Shown here: in pieces, positions 7,876 through 16,900 of the stretch
Numbering within the stretch: the stretch's first letter is position 1
How the letters are laid out: the number at the start of each line of letters is the position of its first letter
Made by a program: the position numbers and the translations under genes
DNA from: Flavobacteriia bacterium
GTDB taxonomy: Bacteria; Bacteroidota; Bacteroidia; Flavobacteriales; Flavobacteriaceae
DNA length: 20,946 nucleotides
Direction: 5' to 3'
Assembly (NCBI GenBank): GCA_030626085.1
Contig: DAOUPQ010000007.1
Span: forward strand, 1-20,946
Notes under the pieces: generated by a model
The model's input: only the letters and a program-made list of their open reading frames with translations
Told to the model about the DNA's origin: nothing
The model's database searches: none

Positions 7876-8241
7876 ATGAAAAAAATTTTAACCATAGGTA
7901 TTATTGTTGCTATTTTAGGCTTTATAGCCTATTTATCATTTGTATATTTTGTTCCCTACAGTGAAGGGTATAGATCAGGTAAACTGGTTAAAATATCACA
8001 AAGAGGTATAGTTTTTAAAACCTGGGAAGGAACTTTAAGTCAGGGTGTATCTGATGAGTTACAATTTCAATTTTCTGTTGAGGATAATAAAAAAGAAGTA
8101 ATAGAGCAATTAAAAAATCTACAAGGTAAATCAGTAAAGCTGACTTATATCGAGAGATATGGAACTTTTCCATGGTTGGGTGATACAAAACATTATATTA
8201 AAGAAGCAGAAGAAGTCGATGAAATTATCAATGTAAATTAA
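7876..8241 (+). CDS. Small membrane-anchored protein of unknown function
   Basis: This 121-residue protein has one N-terminal hydrophobic helix (ILTIGIIVAILGFIAYLSFVYFVP). An exported or periplasmic domain follows, containing SEGYRSGKLVKISQRGIVFKTWEGTL, FQFSV, LTYIERYGTFPWLGDTKHYI and an acidic end. The GYRSGKLVK...KTWEG pattern is familiar from a conserved Bacteroidota family. As I recall, members are sometimes labelled 6-phosphogluconate dehydrogenase in databases, but nothing in this sequence resembles that enzyme (no Rossmann GxGxxG, and far too short). The gene stands alone, divergent from the SPFH gene and convergent with gltX 21 nt away. TATATTTA at about 7845-7852 is a near match to the -7 consensus. 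The function is unknown. Confidence 0.75.
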   Translation: MKKILTIGIIVAILGFIAYLSFVYFVPYSEGYRSGKLVKISQRGIVFKTWEGTLSQGVSDELQFQFSVEDNKKEVIEQLKNLQGKSVKLTYIERYGTFPWLGDTKHYIKEAEEVDEIINVN

Positions 8242-8262
8242 TAATTTACTCATTTAGATTAT

Positions 8263-9795
8263 CTAATTTAAAATTTTCTTTGCTCGTTCTAATCTCTTTA
8301 TAGTTTCTTCTTTACCTATCATTGTTGCTATATCGTACAAATGAGGACCTTTCATAGCACCAACTAAACTTAATCGAAAAGGTTGCATAACTTTACCAAA
8401 ACCAATTTCTTTAGAAGAGATCCATTTTTTAACAATATTTTCTAAATTTTGAGAAGAAAAATCATCAATTGTCTTTAAAACTACTATTAATTCCTTCATC
8501 AATTCATTAGTATCTGCCCTCCAGGCTTTTTTAGAAGCTTTAGCATCATATTCAGTTGGTGCCTGAAAAAAGAAAGAGCTCAGATCCCAAAAATCAGAAA
8601 CAAAAGTTGCTCGTTCTTTGATTAAGGAAACAACTTTAGTTACGTAATCAATATCTTTTACTTTGTCATTCCCATGAAAATGGGTATCTTTTTCTTGCTC
8701 CAAAAACAACTCCGCTAATTCTACATCACTTTTATTGATCAAATACTGATGCTGGAACCATTTGGTTTTATCTACATCAAATTTAGCACCTGATTTTCCA
8801 ACTTTGCTAATATCAAAAGCCTGTATTAATTCTTCTAAAGAAAATAACTCTTGTTTTGTTCCCGGATTCCAACCTAAAAATGCTAACATATTGATAAAAG
8901 CCTCTTTAAAATAACCATCCTCACGATATCCTCTTGAAATTTCACCGGTTGATTTATTTTTATATGCTAACGGAAATATTGGGAAACCTAATTTATCACC
9001 GTCACGTTTGCTTAATTTACCTTTACCTGTTGGTTTTAATATTAAGGGTAAATGTGCAAATTCAGGAGCATCCCAACCAAATGCACGATAAAGTAAAATG
9101 TGTAAGGCCATTGATGGCAACCATTCTTCGCCACGAATTACATGGGTAATTTCCATTAAATGATCATCTACAATATTTGCCAAATGATAGGTTGGCATAC
9201 CATCCGATTTAAATATAATTTTATCATCAAGCGTATTGGTATCAATTTTAATATCGCCACGAATCATATCTTGCATTAGTAAAACCTCATCTATTGGTGT
9301 TTTAAAACGGATCACATATTTATCACCATTATCTAATTTTTTTTGCACTTCTTCCGCGCTTAGCGCTAAAGAATTATTTAGATTTTCACGATTGTGATGA
9401 TTATAAATAAATGTCTTTTTATTTTCCTGATATTCATTTCTAAGTGAATTCAATTCATCAGCAGTATCAAAAGCATAATAAGCTTTACCGATTGCAATTA
9501 ATTCATCAGCGTATTTTTTATAAATATCTTTTCTTTCAGACTGACGATATGGTCCAAATTCATCTTCTTTTCCGGGCCCTTCATCATAAGGAATACCACC
9601 CCAGTTTAAAGCATCTTTAATATATTGTTCGGCATTAGCAACATATCTGTTTTGGTCTGTATCTTCTATGCGAAGTATAAAAGTACCGTTGGTTTTTTTA
9701 GCAAATAAATAATTAAACAGGGCGGTTCTTACACCACCAATATGTAGGGGTCCCGTTGGGCTGGGAGCAAAGCGTACTCTAACTGGTTTTGACAT
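8263..9795 (-). CDS. gltX: Glutamyl-tRNA synthetase
   Basis: This 510-residue class I aminoacyl-tRNA synthetase charges tRNA-Glu (and, if discriminating is relaxed, tRNA-Gln). The N-terminus RVRFAPSPTGPLHIGGVRTA contains the HIGH-type motif H18-I-G-G21. The KMSKS-type loop is K260-L-S-K-R264 in GKGKLSKRDGDKLGFP. Between them are LRIEDTDQNRY, PYRQSERKDIY, PTYHLANIVDDHLMEITHVIRGEEWLPS and HILLYRAFGW, all standard GluRS blocks. The C-terminal anticodon-binding part ends FGKVMQPFRLSLVGAMKGPHLYDIATMIGKEE. It is somewhat longer than E. coli GltX because of insertions in the catalytic half, which is usual in Bacteroidota. The start at 9795 (MSKPVRVRFAPSPTG) is unambiguous. Confidence 0.97.
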   Translation of the reverse strand: MSKPVRVRFAPSPTGPLHIGGVRTALFNYLFAKKTNGTFILRIEDTDQNRYVANAEQYIKDALNWGGIPYDEGPGKEDEFGPYRQSERKDIYKKYADELIAIGKAYYAFDTADELNSLRNEYQENKKTFIYNHHNRENLNNSLALSAEEVQKKLDNGDKYVIRFKTPIDEVLLMQDMIRGDIKIDTNTLDDKIIFKSDGMPTYHLANIVDDHLMEITHVIRGEEWLPSMALHILLYRAFGWDAPEFAHLPLILKPTGKGKLSKRDGDKLGFPIFPLAYKNKSTGEISRGYREDGYFKEAFINMLAFLGWNPGTKQELFSLEELIQAFDISKVGKSGAKFDVDKTKWFQHQYLINKSDVELAELFLEQEKDTHFHGNDKVKDIDYVTKVVSLIKERATFVSDFWDLSSFFFQAPTEYDAKASKKAWRADTNELMKELIVVLKTIDDFSSQNLENIVKKWISSKEIGFGKVMQPFRLSLVGAMKGPHLYDIATMIGKEETIKRLERAKKILN

Positions 9796-9811
9796 TTTAT
9801 AATCTTTTTGG

Positions 9812-9819
9812 CAAAGATA
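9812..9819 (-). promoter_or_regulatory. Candidate -7 box for gltX
   Basis: The minus strand reads TATCTTTG, an exact TAnnTTTG match, 16 nt upstream of the gltX ATG. This would give a very short leader. No clear -33 TTG is present upstream. Confidence 0.45.
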
Positions 9820-9956
9820 ATTAAAAACTAAGATTTAAATATTAGCTTTTAGTAAAGTAAAAAATTATTGTGTTAAATGAATATTTTTTTAAGTCAACTA
9901 AAGCAAGAAGATATGTTTTAATGATTTTAGTCAGTATATATTGAAATAGAGTGATT

Positions 9957-9964
9957 TATATTTG
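9957..9964 (+). promoter_or_regulatory. Candidate -7 box for the Ntn-hydrolase/lipoprotein pair
   Basis: TATATTTG matches TAnnTTTG and lies 48 nt before the ATG at 10013. A TTG at 9941-9943 is present but too close (13 nt) for a standard -33 element. The divergent gap 9796-10012 otherwise shows no operator-like palindrome. Confidence 0.4.
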
Positions 9965-10012
9965 GCTAATTTTTAAAGTATAACAAATAATGACTTTTTA
10001 AATATAATATTT

Positions 10013-11260
10013 ATGAAAAATATAAAAATCTTTATTTTATTTCTAAGCCTTTTTATGCTTAGTTATCAAACATATGCCTGTACAGTAGCAGTCATTTCAG
10101 GAAAATACACAAAAGATGGTCGTCCATTATTGTGGAAAAACAGAGACACCAATTATATCAATAATCAAATCATGTTTTTCAATGACGGGAAATATGAATA
10201 TATAGGCCTGGTAAATTCAGGTGATATTAATGGTAAAAGTGTTTGGATTGGTCAGAATAGTGCAGGTTTTGCTATTATGAATTCAGCTTCCTATAATTTA
10301 AATATTGGTGATAGTACAAAATTAAGTGGATTAGAAGGAAGAATTATTAAAGAAGCATTAGCAACTTGTAAAACGATACAGGACTTTGAAAAATATTTGG
10401 ATAATTTACCTAAACCAACACGGTTAGAGGCTAATTTTGGTGTTATTGATGCTCAAGGAGGAGCTGCAATGTATGAGTTAAATAATAAAGGTTATGTAAA
10501 GTTTGACGCCAATGATCCAAAAGTAGCTCCATTTGGATATATAATCCGAGGAAATTACTCATTTATGGGGTCTAGTTTTGGTGATGAAAGTAGTGGTTAT
10601 ATTCGTTATAATACTGTCAATGAGCTTTTTTATGATGCTATGGCAACTAATACCTTTGATACACAGTTTATACTTCAAGATGTTACTCGTGGATTGAAGC
10701 ACTCACTAACAAAAGAAGATTTATATAGAGATTATGGAAACATTCCTGAAAATACACCTACCTATACTTTTTTTTATGATTTTATTCCCCGAAGAACAAC
10801 GTCTTCAGCTTGTGTGGTTCAAGGAGTTAAAAAGGATGAAAATCCGGAATTTGCAACTTTATGGTCTGTTGTTGGGTTTCCGCTTACTTCAATTGTAGTT
10901 CCAACTTGGGTAAAAGGAGGAAAAGATTTTCCTAATGTTTTAAAACGAAATGAAAAACTTAAAGATTCTCCCATTTGTTTTGCCGCACTAGAACTTAAAA
11001 AAGAATTTTATTCTATCCGTTGGGGAAGGTATGCCTCCAGAAATTATGTGAATATCAATGCTTTGATAAATGCTGATAAAACCGGAATTAGACAAAAAAT
11101 TAAACCTTACGAAAATAAGATCTTTAAAACTACAAAAAATAAATTGGATAAATGGAGATCGAACGGAATGAAAAAAGCTGAAATTAAAGCTTATTATGAT
11201 GAAATAAATAGAGATTTAATAAAAATGTTTAACGAAGAGTTTGAAATTGACCTAAACTAA
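10013..11260 (+). CDS. Exported Ntn-hydrolase superfamily enzyme (C45/choloylglycine-hydrolase-like)
   Basis: This is a 415-residue precursor. The signal peptide ends QTYA, and cleavage after Ala22 would make Cys23 the first mature residue. That is exactly what N-terminal-nucleophile hydrolases of the CGH/C45 (acyl-CoA:6-APA acyltransferase-like) type need. The mature start CTVAVISGKYTKDGRPLLWKNRD fits the family: Cys nucleophile, strand, DG turn, then an RD pair. IGQNSAGFAIMNSASYNL, EANFGVIDAQGGAAMYELN and FIPRRTTSSACVV continue the abba-sandwich pattern. These enzymes hydrolyse or transfer linear amide bonds; the substrate cannot be assigned. A gene for an exported amidotransferase-like lipoprotein follows after only 5 nt, so the two form a pair. 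The signal peptide and nucleophile are seen directly; the subfamily is inferred. Confidence 0.8.
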   Translation: MKNIKIFILFLSLFMLSYQTYACTVAVISGKYTKDGRPLLWKNRDTNYINNQIMFFNDGKYEYIGLVNSGDINGKSVWIGQNSAGFAIMNSASYNLNIGDSTKLSGLEGRIIKEALATCKTIQDFEKYLDNLPKPTRLEANFGVIDAQGGAAMYELNNKGYVKFDANDPKVAPFGYIIRGNYSFMGSSFGDESSGYIRYNTVNELFYDAMATNTFDTQFILQDVTRGLKHSLTKEDLYRDYGNIPENTPTYTFFYDFIPRRTTSSACVVQGVKKDENPEFATLWSVVGFPLTSIVVPTWVKGGKDFPNVLKRNEKLKDSPICFAALELKKEFYSIRWGRYASRNYVNINALINADKTGIRQKIKPYENKIFKTTKNKLDKWRSNGMKKAEIKAYYDEINRDLIKMFNEEFEIDLN

Positions 11261-11265
11261 AATAA

Positions 11266-12408
11266 ATGAGAAATTATTCAATAATCATAGTTTTGATATT
11301 TTCACTTTTTGCATGTCAAAATATTGAAAATAAGAAAGATATAAAACCTAACGAAAATAAACTAAAATTAAAAGTTGCCGTTTTTAACGGAAATGGCGCA
11401 GGAGAAATTTCAGTTATTGAAACCATTGAAGCATTAAAAATTGATACCGGAATTATTGCCGAGCCTATAAGTGCTTCTGCAATACAAAACGGACATCTAA
11501 ATAAATTTGATGCCTTGATATTTCCTGGTGGAAGCGGGAGTAAACAATTGCTCAACCTTGGAGAAACTGGTAAAGAAATTGTTAACAATTTTGTCGAAAA
11601 ACAGGGAAAAGGTATTATTGGAATTTGTGCAGGTGCTTATTTATTATCATCAACAGCAGGTTATCCAAACTTAAAGATTGCTAGTTCGGTGCATATTGAT
11701 AGAGCGCATTATAATAGAGGTAGAGGATTGGTTGAATTTGAGTTGAATGATAATGGTTTCAAAGTTTTTCCTGAATTAAAAGAACATCAACTTTTTGCGC
11801 AGTATTATGACGGACCGGTATTGGTACAAAATGATTCTACAAGTGTGAAATATGAAGATTTAGGAAAATATGTTACTGATATTAATCCAGATAATTTTGC
11901 TCCTAAAGGAATTACTCCCGGTAAAACATTTATACTTAATCAAAATAAAGGAAAAGGAAAGGTCTTTCTTATAGCAGGACATCCAGAATCTACTCCAGGA
12001 ATGCGTTGGATGATTCCTCGTATGGCGCGCTGGGTTTGTGGAAGCGAATTAGTAGCATATAATAAAAAATGGGTTAGACCTGAAATCAATGACAAAGCAA
12101 TAATTTTTGATAAATCGCTTAAAAAGGAAGAAAAAGATAATTATTGGTTATTATTTAGTGATGATTCTCAAAAACAATTAAAAGCCATAAAAACATTACA
12201 TTCTTATAGATCACGACCGGCAGTAAGGTGGAATATCGGACTTTTACGCAGTGTTCATCCTGAAACGCGTAAAATGGCAGCAGAAGTATTAATGGAAACT
12301 GAATATACATATGCTATACTAGATTTAGAGCAAGCATTAAAAAATGAAACTGATTCTAGTACCAAAAAAATTTTAAAAAACACCATTGATTTTTTAAAGA
12401 ACAAGTAA
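11266..12408 (+). CDS. BPL_N-domain lipoprotein (class I glutamine-amidotransferase-like fold)
   Basis: This 380-residue predicted lipoprotein has the lipobox L14-F-A-C17, so Cys17 would be lipidated. Residues 35-260 resemble the N-terminal domain of yeast biotin-protein ligase (BPL_N), a DJ-1/class-I glutamine-amidotransferase-like fold. KVAVFNGNGAGEISV opens the domain and FDALIFPGGSGSKQL follows. The nucleophile elbow is GIIGIC121AGAYLLSS, with a His/Glu pair at H239-P-E241 (IAGHPES). The C-terminal region (about 265-380) is helical and charged, with no recognised domain. No biotin ligase catalytic domain is present. The gene is 5 nt downstream of the Ntn hydrolase, so co-expression is very likely. 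The intact Cys-His-Glu set suggests an active hydrolase, but the reaction is unknown. Confidence 0.8.
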   Translation: MRNYSIIIVLIFSLFACQNIENKKDIKPNENKLKLKVAVFNGNGAGEISVIETIEALKIDTGIIAEPISASAIQNGHLNKFDALIFPGGSGSKQLLNLGETGKEIVNNFVEKQGKGIIGICAGAYLLSSTAGYPNLKIASSVHIDRAHYNRGRGLVEFELNDNGFKVFPELKEHQLFAQYYDGPVLVQNDSTSVKYEDLGKYVTDINPDNFAPKGITPGKTFILNQNKGKGKVFLIAGHPESTPGMRWMIPRMARWVCGSELVAYNKKWVRPEINDKAIIFDKSLKKEEKDNYWLLFSDDSQKQLKAIKTLHSYRSRPAVRWNIGLLRSVHPETRKMAAEVLMETEYTYAILDLEQALKNETDSSTKKILKNTIDFLKNK

Positions 12409-12540
12409 GAATTTACAAGGATGATTAACAGTCTTTCTGTGGATATTTTTAATTAAAAAAATAAAAATTGGCTTACTTCTGAAAGTGTCTAAAAAAAGAT
12501 CCATCTCAGGCCGGTAAACACAGAGGAAGTGGAAATGTAA

Positions 12541-13428
12541 TCAAAAAGGTTTACCATCTTCCCTAAGTTTACTAATATTCCAGGGTAAAATAATTTTTCC
12601 TTTTTTATTTAAATTATCATTAACTCTCATAAGTGCAATACCGACATATTTTTTAGAATTTAGGAAATTTTTCACCCATTCATCATAAGGTGTATCTAGA
12701 GCAGTATTTTTACTTAATGAGGATTCACGAATGACCTTACCGTTTGGAGTGTCATAAGCCATAAGCATATGACCGGAAAAAATACCATCGAGATCACGGA
12801 ATATCAATGCGAGAATATCGCCGTCTTTTACTTTAGTTTTTACTCCGGATAAAACATCAAACGGAATATAATTGACGGTAATTGTTCTGTCATCTTTTAC
12901 GTATCTCATATCGGAAATCCCTTTATTGGCGAAGAAATTTTTATGTGAAATGGTTCTCGTTATCGTTTTGGTTTTCTTTCCTGCCACTTCTTTTGCAACA
13001 TCGTGAAGTAGCCATGAATTTATGGGCAGCCAGTCTGCCATAGTATAATGGTTGCGAAACTTCATAGCGATAACTCCATCTTTATAGCGAATTTGCTGAA
13101 GAGTATTAAAAAAATTTTCATAACTATCTGAAACAGAGAGAGCCAAAACATCTTCACAAAATACCATACAGTTTGTTGATTCAAAATTTAGCAGAGGTTT
13201 TGTATCGTATAAAGCATACGGTCCGTCGCCCACACAGGTAAGACCATAAGGCATTCCTAGAAACATTTCCGAAAAGAAATTCATCCGTTCGGTTACCGTT
13301 AAATTTTCAGATGATTTTTTAATAAGCAAAGCATTTAATTCCCCCTTGTTTATTTTGTGAAATTTTTGTTGAGCCGTAACACTAACAACTATAAATAAAA
13401 AAAAGAATACTATTTTTATTACCTTCAT
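12541..13428 (-). CDS. DUF1460 family exported amidase (N-acetylmuramoyl-L-alanine amidase-like)
   Basis: This 295-residue protein has a signal peptide (MKVIKIVFFFLFIVVSVTAQ). The rest matches the DUF1460 pattern: SEMFLGMPYGLTCVGDGP, then a nucleophile segment STNC87MVFCEDVLALS, RNHYTMADWLPINSWLLHDV, and the catalytic His segment IFSGH220MLMAYDTPNGKVIRESS. DUF1460 proteins have an NlpC/P60-like papain fold and are described as cleaving muropeptide amide bonds; the exact activity here is inference. The usual DC-TFVE nucleophile motif appears as NC-MVFCE, with a second Cys. The gene is convergent with the lipoprotein gene. Its G+C is clearly higher than that of neighbouring genes: sampled 60-nt lines run from 21 to 29 G/C, against 16 in an rnr line. 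This may indicate transfer. Confidence 0.83.
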   Translation of the reverse strand: MKVIKIVFFFLFIVVSVTAQQKFHKINKGELNALLIKKSSENLTVTERMNFFSEMFLGMPYGLTCVGDGPYALYDTKPLLNFESTNCMVFCEDVLALSVSDSYENFFNTLQQIRYKDGVIAMKFRNHYTMADWLPINSWLLHDVAKEVAGKKTKTITRTISHKNFFANKGISDMRYVKDDRTITVNYIPFDVLSGVKTKVKDGDILALIFRDLDGIFSGHMLMAYDTPNGKVIRESSLSKNTALDTPYDEWVKNFLNSKKYVGIALMRVNDNLNKKGKIILPWNISKLREDGKPF

Positions 13429-13696
13429 TTTAAGATTTTTTAACGTGAATTTTTTTTAGAATTATCATTTTTCCTATACTTTTCCCTCAATTATTTTATA
13501 ATTAAATTTGGACTTTCAACATTGAATTACAATTATAAAAAGTAAGATAAGATAAAAGTAATAATAAATGTTGAAACTAGTCTTTAAAAGATTTAGAAAA
13601 TAAAATTATGAAAACAAATAATATAATATTTAACCGCTAAACGGGTTAATAAATGGTATTAAACCTCAGGGTAAGCTCTGAACCCAATTATAGGAA

Positions 13697-13712
13697 TCGA
13701 CCCAAGGGTCGA
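13697..13712. repeat. Perfect inverted repeat (stem-loop)
   Basis: TCGACCCAAGGGTCGA is fully self-complementary apart from the central AA, giving a stem of up to 7 bp. It is part of the stem-loop cluster. Orientation and function are unknown. Confidence 0.8.
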
Positions 13713-13736
13713 GGTATTAACCTTGATCCAGCTAGA

Positions 13737-13755
13737 TGCTGAAACAAGTTCAGCA
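13737..13755. repeat. REP-like palindrome TGCTGAA-ACAAG-TTCAGCA
   Basis: This is a 7-bp perfect stem with a 5-nt loop. From memory, the phrase (TGCTGAACTTGTTTCAGCA on the other strand) resembles a short palindrome often seen between genes in Flavobacteriaceae, so a REP-like repeat is likely. This cannot be confirmed without a genome-wide search. Confidence 0.6.
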
Positions 13756-13766
13756 CAGGCAGCGGG

Positions 13767-13781
13767 ATTAGTTCAACTAAT
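13767..13781. repeat. Short stem-loop ATTAGT-TCA-ACTAAT
   Basis: A 6-bp perfect stem with a 3-nt loop lies 11 nt after the preceding palindrome. A further CTCAA/TTGAG hairpin lies at 13805-13816. Confidence 0.6.
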
Positions 13782-13840
13782 ATTTTGAGTTGGTTTTTAA
13801 ATTTCTCAAAATTGAGTTTCACTAATAAAAGTATAAATTC

Positions 13841-13865
13841 ATGGGGTGACTGTCAGCCACCCCAT
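13841..13865. repeat. GC-rich stem-loop, ATGGGGTG / CACCCCAT
   Basis: An 8-bp perfect stem (13841-13848 with 13858-13865) encloses a 9-nt loop that itself contains CTG-T-CAG. It is the most stable hairpin of the cluster. No U-tract follows, so it is not an obvious terminator. Confidence 0.75.
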
Positions 13866-13878
13866 TAATAGATTGATG

Positions 13879-13909
13879 TTCAGGGTTTCACTCAAAGTAA
13901 AACCCTGAA
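13879..13909. repeat. 10-bp stem-loop TTCAGGGTTT / AAACCCTGAA
   Basis: Arms 13879-13888 and 13900-13909 are exact reverse complements around an 11-nt loop. This is the last member of the stem-loop cluster, about 75 nt before the DUF4175 start. Confidence 0.75.
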
Positions 13910-13984
13910 TATAGTTTTCATTCCTGGTTTTCGTAATCAGTTCAAATCAATATTTGTATTTTTACAAAAGAAAAAATATTTTTA

Positions 13985-16900
13985 TTGAGCAATTTTAAAA
14001 TCATACAACAAAAACTTCACGATTTCATTAAAAAATATTATACAAATGAGATCATAAAAGGAAGTATTTTATTTCTTTCATTTGGTTTATTATATTTTAT
14101 TTTTACGCTTTTTATCGAATATTTTTTATGGTTAAAACCAATCTATCGAACTATTTTATTTTGGTTATTTATTGTAGTGGAATTAGTTTTACTGACAAAA
14201 TTTATTTTTATTCCAATTTCAAAACTTGTTGGATTAAAAAAAGGAATATCTTCAAAACAAGCATCAAATATTATTGGAAAACATTTTACTGAGGTAAATG
14301 ATAAACTTCTTAATATTTTACAATTACATGATGAAAAAGATAAATCAGATTTACTATTGGCAAGTATAGAACAAAAATCAACTGAGATAAAACCAATTCC
14401 TTTTAAAAAAGCGATTGATTTTAATTCCAATAAAAAATATATCAAGTATTTAAGTCTGCCTTTATTGATATGGTTATTTACTTTTTTAACAGGAAATAAT
14501 TCGGTTTTTACCAAGAGTTTAGATCGGGTTGTACATTACAAGACCCCTTACCAACCACTGGCTCCATTTTATTTTCAAGTTATAAATGACAATCTTAAAG
14601 TAATTGAAGGGAAAACCTTTGAACTGAATATTAAAACTATTGGTGAAATTGTTCCCCAACAAGTAAAAATTGTCTTAGAAGAAAAGTATTACCTTTTAAA
14701 AAACAATGAATTAAATAATTTCACCTATAAATTTCATCGTGTAGATAAATCTATTATTTTTTATTTAGAAGCTAACGGAATAGAATCTTCAGTTTATCAA
14801 ATAGAAGTTGTAAAAACGCCTAATATTCAGGATTTTGAAATGAAATTAAATTATCCTGATTATATTAACAAAAATGATAGTAAAATTAAGAATACAGGTA
14901 ATACAACTGTGCCTCAAGGGACATTTATTACATGGAATTTAAAAACAAGATCAACAGATAGCGTAAAATTTTTCACGATAAGTCACAAAGAATCTTTTCA
15001 CAAAAAGGAGAATGGTTTATTTATTTATTCGAAGAAGATAGATAAAAAAATTGCTTATCAAATTTCATCATCTAATAAAAATTTAAAAGATTATGAAAGA
15101 TTAAAGTATCAAATTAATACAATTAAAGATGAATATCCTCAAATAAAGATTAAAACGGATATTGATTCTATTACAAGAGGTTCAGCCCATTTTATTGGCC
15201 AGGTTAGCGATGATTATGGTTTAAAGAAATTATTAGTTGTTTATAAAGAAACAGGAGCAAACCAATATCAAAAACAATTCATAAATATTCAAAATACAAC
15301 TTTTGAAGAGTTTTTTTATGTTTTCCCGGAAGGAATTAATTTGCTTGAAAATAAAACCTATGAGTTATTTTTTGAAGTATTTGACAATGATGCTGTACAT
15401 GGTAGTAAATCAGTTAAATCTAAATTATTTTATTATAATCAAAAAACGAAACAACAAATAACAGAAGAATTATTAAAAGAGCAACAAAATAATTTTGATG
15501 AAATTAATAGTGTAAATCAAAAGAGAGAAGATCTTAATAAAATGCTTGAAGACTTTAATAACAAATTAAAGAATAAAGATGAAATTGGCTGGAATGATAA
15601 AAAAGACCTCGATCAATATCTGGAACGCCAAAAAAAATATCAGCAAATGTTAAAACAAAATGCAGATAAAATTCTCGAAAATTTGCATGAATTAGATATT
15701 GATGAAAAAGATGAGATTTTAAATGAGAAAAAGAATGCTTTAAAAAAACGTATAGAAGAACTTAAAGAAATAGATAAGCAACAAAAGTTATTAGATGAAT
15801 TACAAAAATTAGCCGAAAAGCTAAAAAAGGAAGGTTTGATTGATAAATTAGATAAACTTACTGAACAAAATAAACAACAAAATCGATCATTAGAAAGGAT
15901 TTTGGAACTAACAAAACGATTTTATATTGAAAAGAAGTTTTTGGAGATTAGTAAAAATTTACAAAAATTATCAAAAGAGCAGGAAAATTTATCTAATAAT
16001 AATAATAAAAATAATTCAATAAATCAAAACGAATTGAATAATCAATTTGATTCTATTCAAAAAGATCTTAACGAATTAGATAAGCAGAATAAAAATCTAA
16101 AAAAACTAATGTCTTTTCCAGAATCTGAAAAAGAAGAAAAACAGATCGAGAATGAAATGAAAAAAGCTAAAGATAATTTAGTAAATAATGAAAACACCAA
16201 TAATTCAAAATCTAAACCAAATGCTGTAAAAAATCAAAAGTCTGCTGCAAAAAAAATGAAGGAATTAAGTACTAAAATGAGCAATGCAATGCAACAAATG
16301 GAGATGGAAAGTATTGATGAAAATATAGAAGATCTACAACAAGTATTAGATAATTTGCTTACATTTTCGTTTGATCAGGAAGCATTAATGTTAACGTTTG
16401 ATGAAAATGCTATGTCAACTGCAGATTTTTCTCAAAAATTAATAAAACAACAAGTTTTAAAAGAGTATTTTGAGCATATTGATGATAGTTTATATACGCT
16501 ATCTTTAAGATTAGTTCGATTGACTTCAAGAATTCAAAATGATCTGACCAATGCGCATTATAATATTGAAAAGTCACTAGAGAATATTTCAGAAAACAGA
16601 ATCAAACAAGGAAAAACAAATCAGCATTATGCCATGACAGCAGCCAATAGTTTAGCTGATCTTCTCAGTAATATATTACAAAGTTTACAAAACCAAAAAA
16701 ATAGTACCGGGCAAGGTAAAGGCAAAAAAGGAGAGAGTATTAGTTTGCCTGATATTATTAAAAAACAAAGTGATTTATTAAAAAAAATGCAAGGTGATCA
16801 AATGCCGGGAAACAAATCAGGTAAAAACCCTTCAGAACAGATGAGTGGAGAACAATACCAGATCTACAAAGAACAAAATCAATTAAGAAAAGCTTTACAA

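Larger units (their letters stand above)
13429..13984. other. 556-nt gap between divergent genes, holding a cluster of stem-loops
   Basis: No gene-size ORF is present. The first 180 nt are AT-rich and featureless. A 10-codon ORF (MKTNNIIFNR) lies at 13608-13640. From 13631 to 13909 there are at least six inverted repeats in DNA that is richer in G+C than other gaps here. Upstream signals for the DUF1460 gene (minus) and the DUF4175 gene (plus) must also lie here. AATATTTG at 13950-13957 is a one-mismatch -7 box for the latter. Confidence 0.7.

Noticed and set aside
12440..12564. Plus-strand frame reading KKDPSQAGKHRGSGNVIKK that looks like a gene remnant
   Set aside because: Too short, no start, and it overlaps the end of the DUF1460 gene. 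Nothing recognisable; chance or an untraceable fragment.
13631..13909. CRISPR array interpretation of the stem-loop cluster
   Set aside because: The hairpins differ in sequence and spacing; there is no constant repeat with regular spacers and no cas gene.
14143..14514. 123-codon minus-strand ORF inside the DUF4175 gene
   Set aside because: Shadow of the coding plus strand; no start context, no domain, and fully inside a well-supported gene. The same applies to the other internal antisense and out-of-frame ORFs in rnr, gltX, the lipoprotein gene, ybeY and mnmG.
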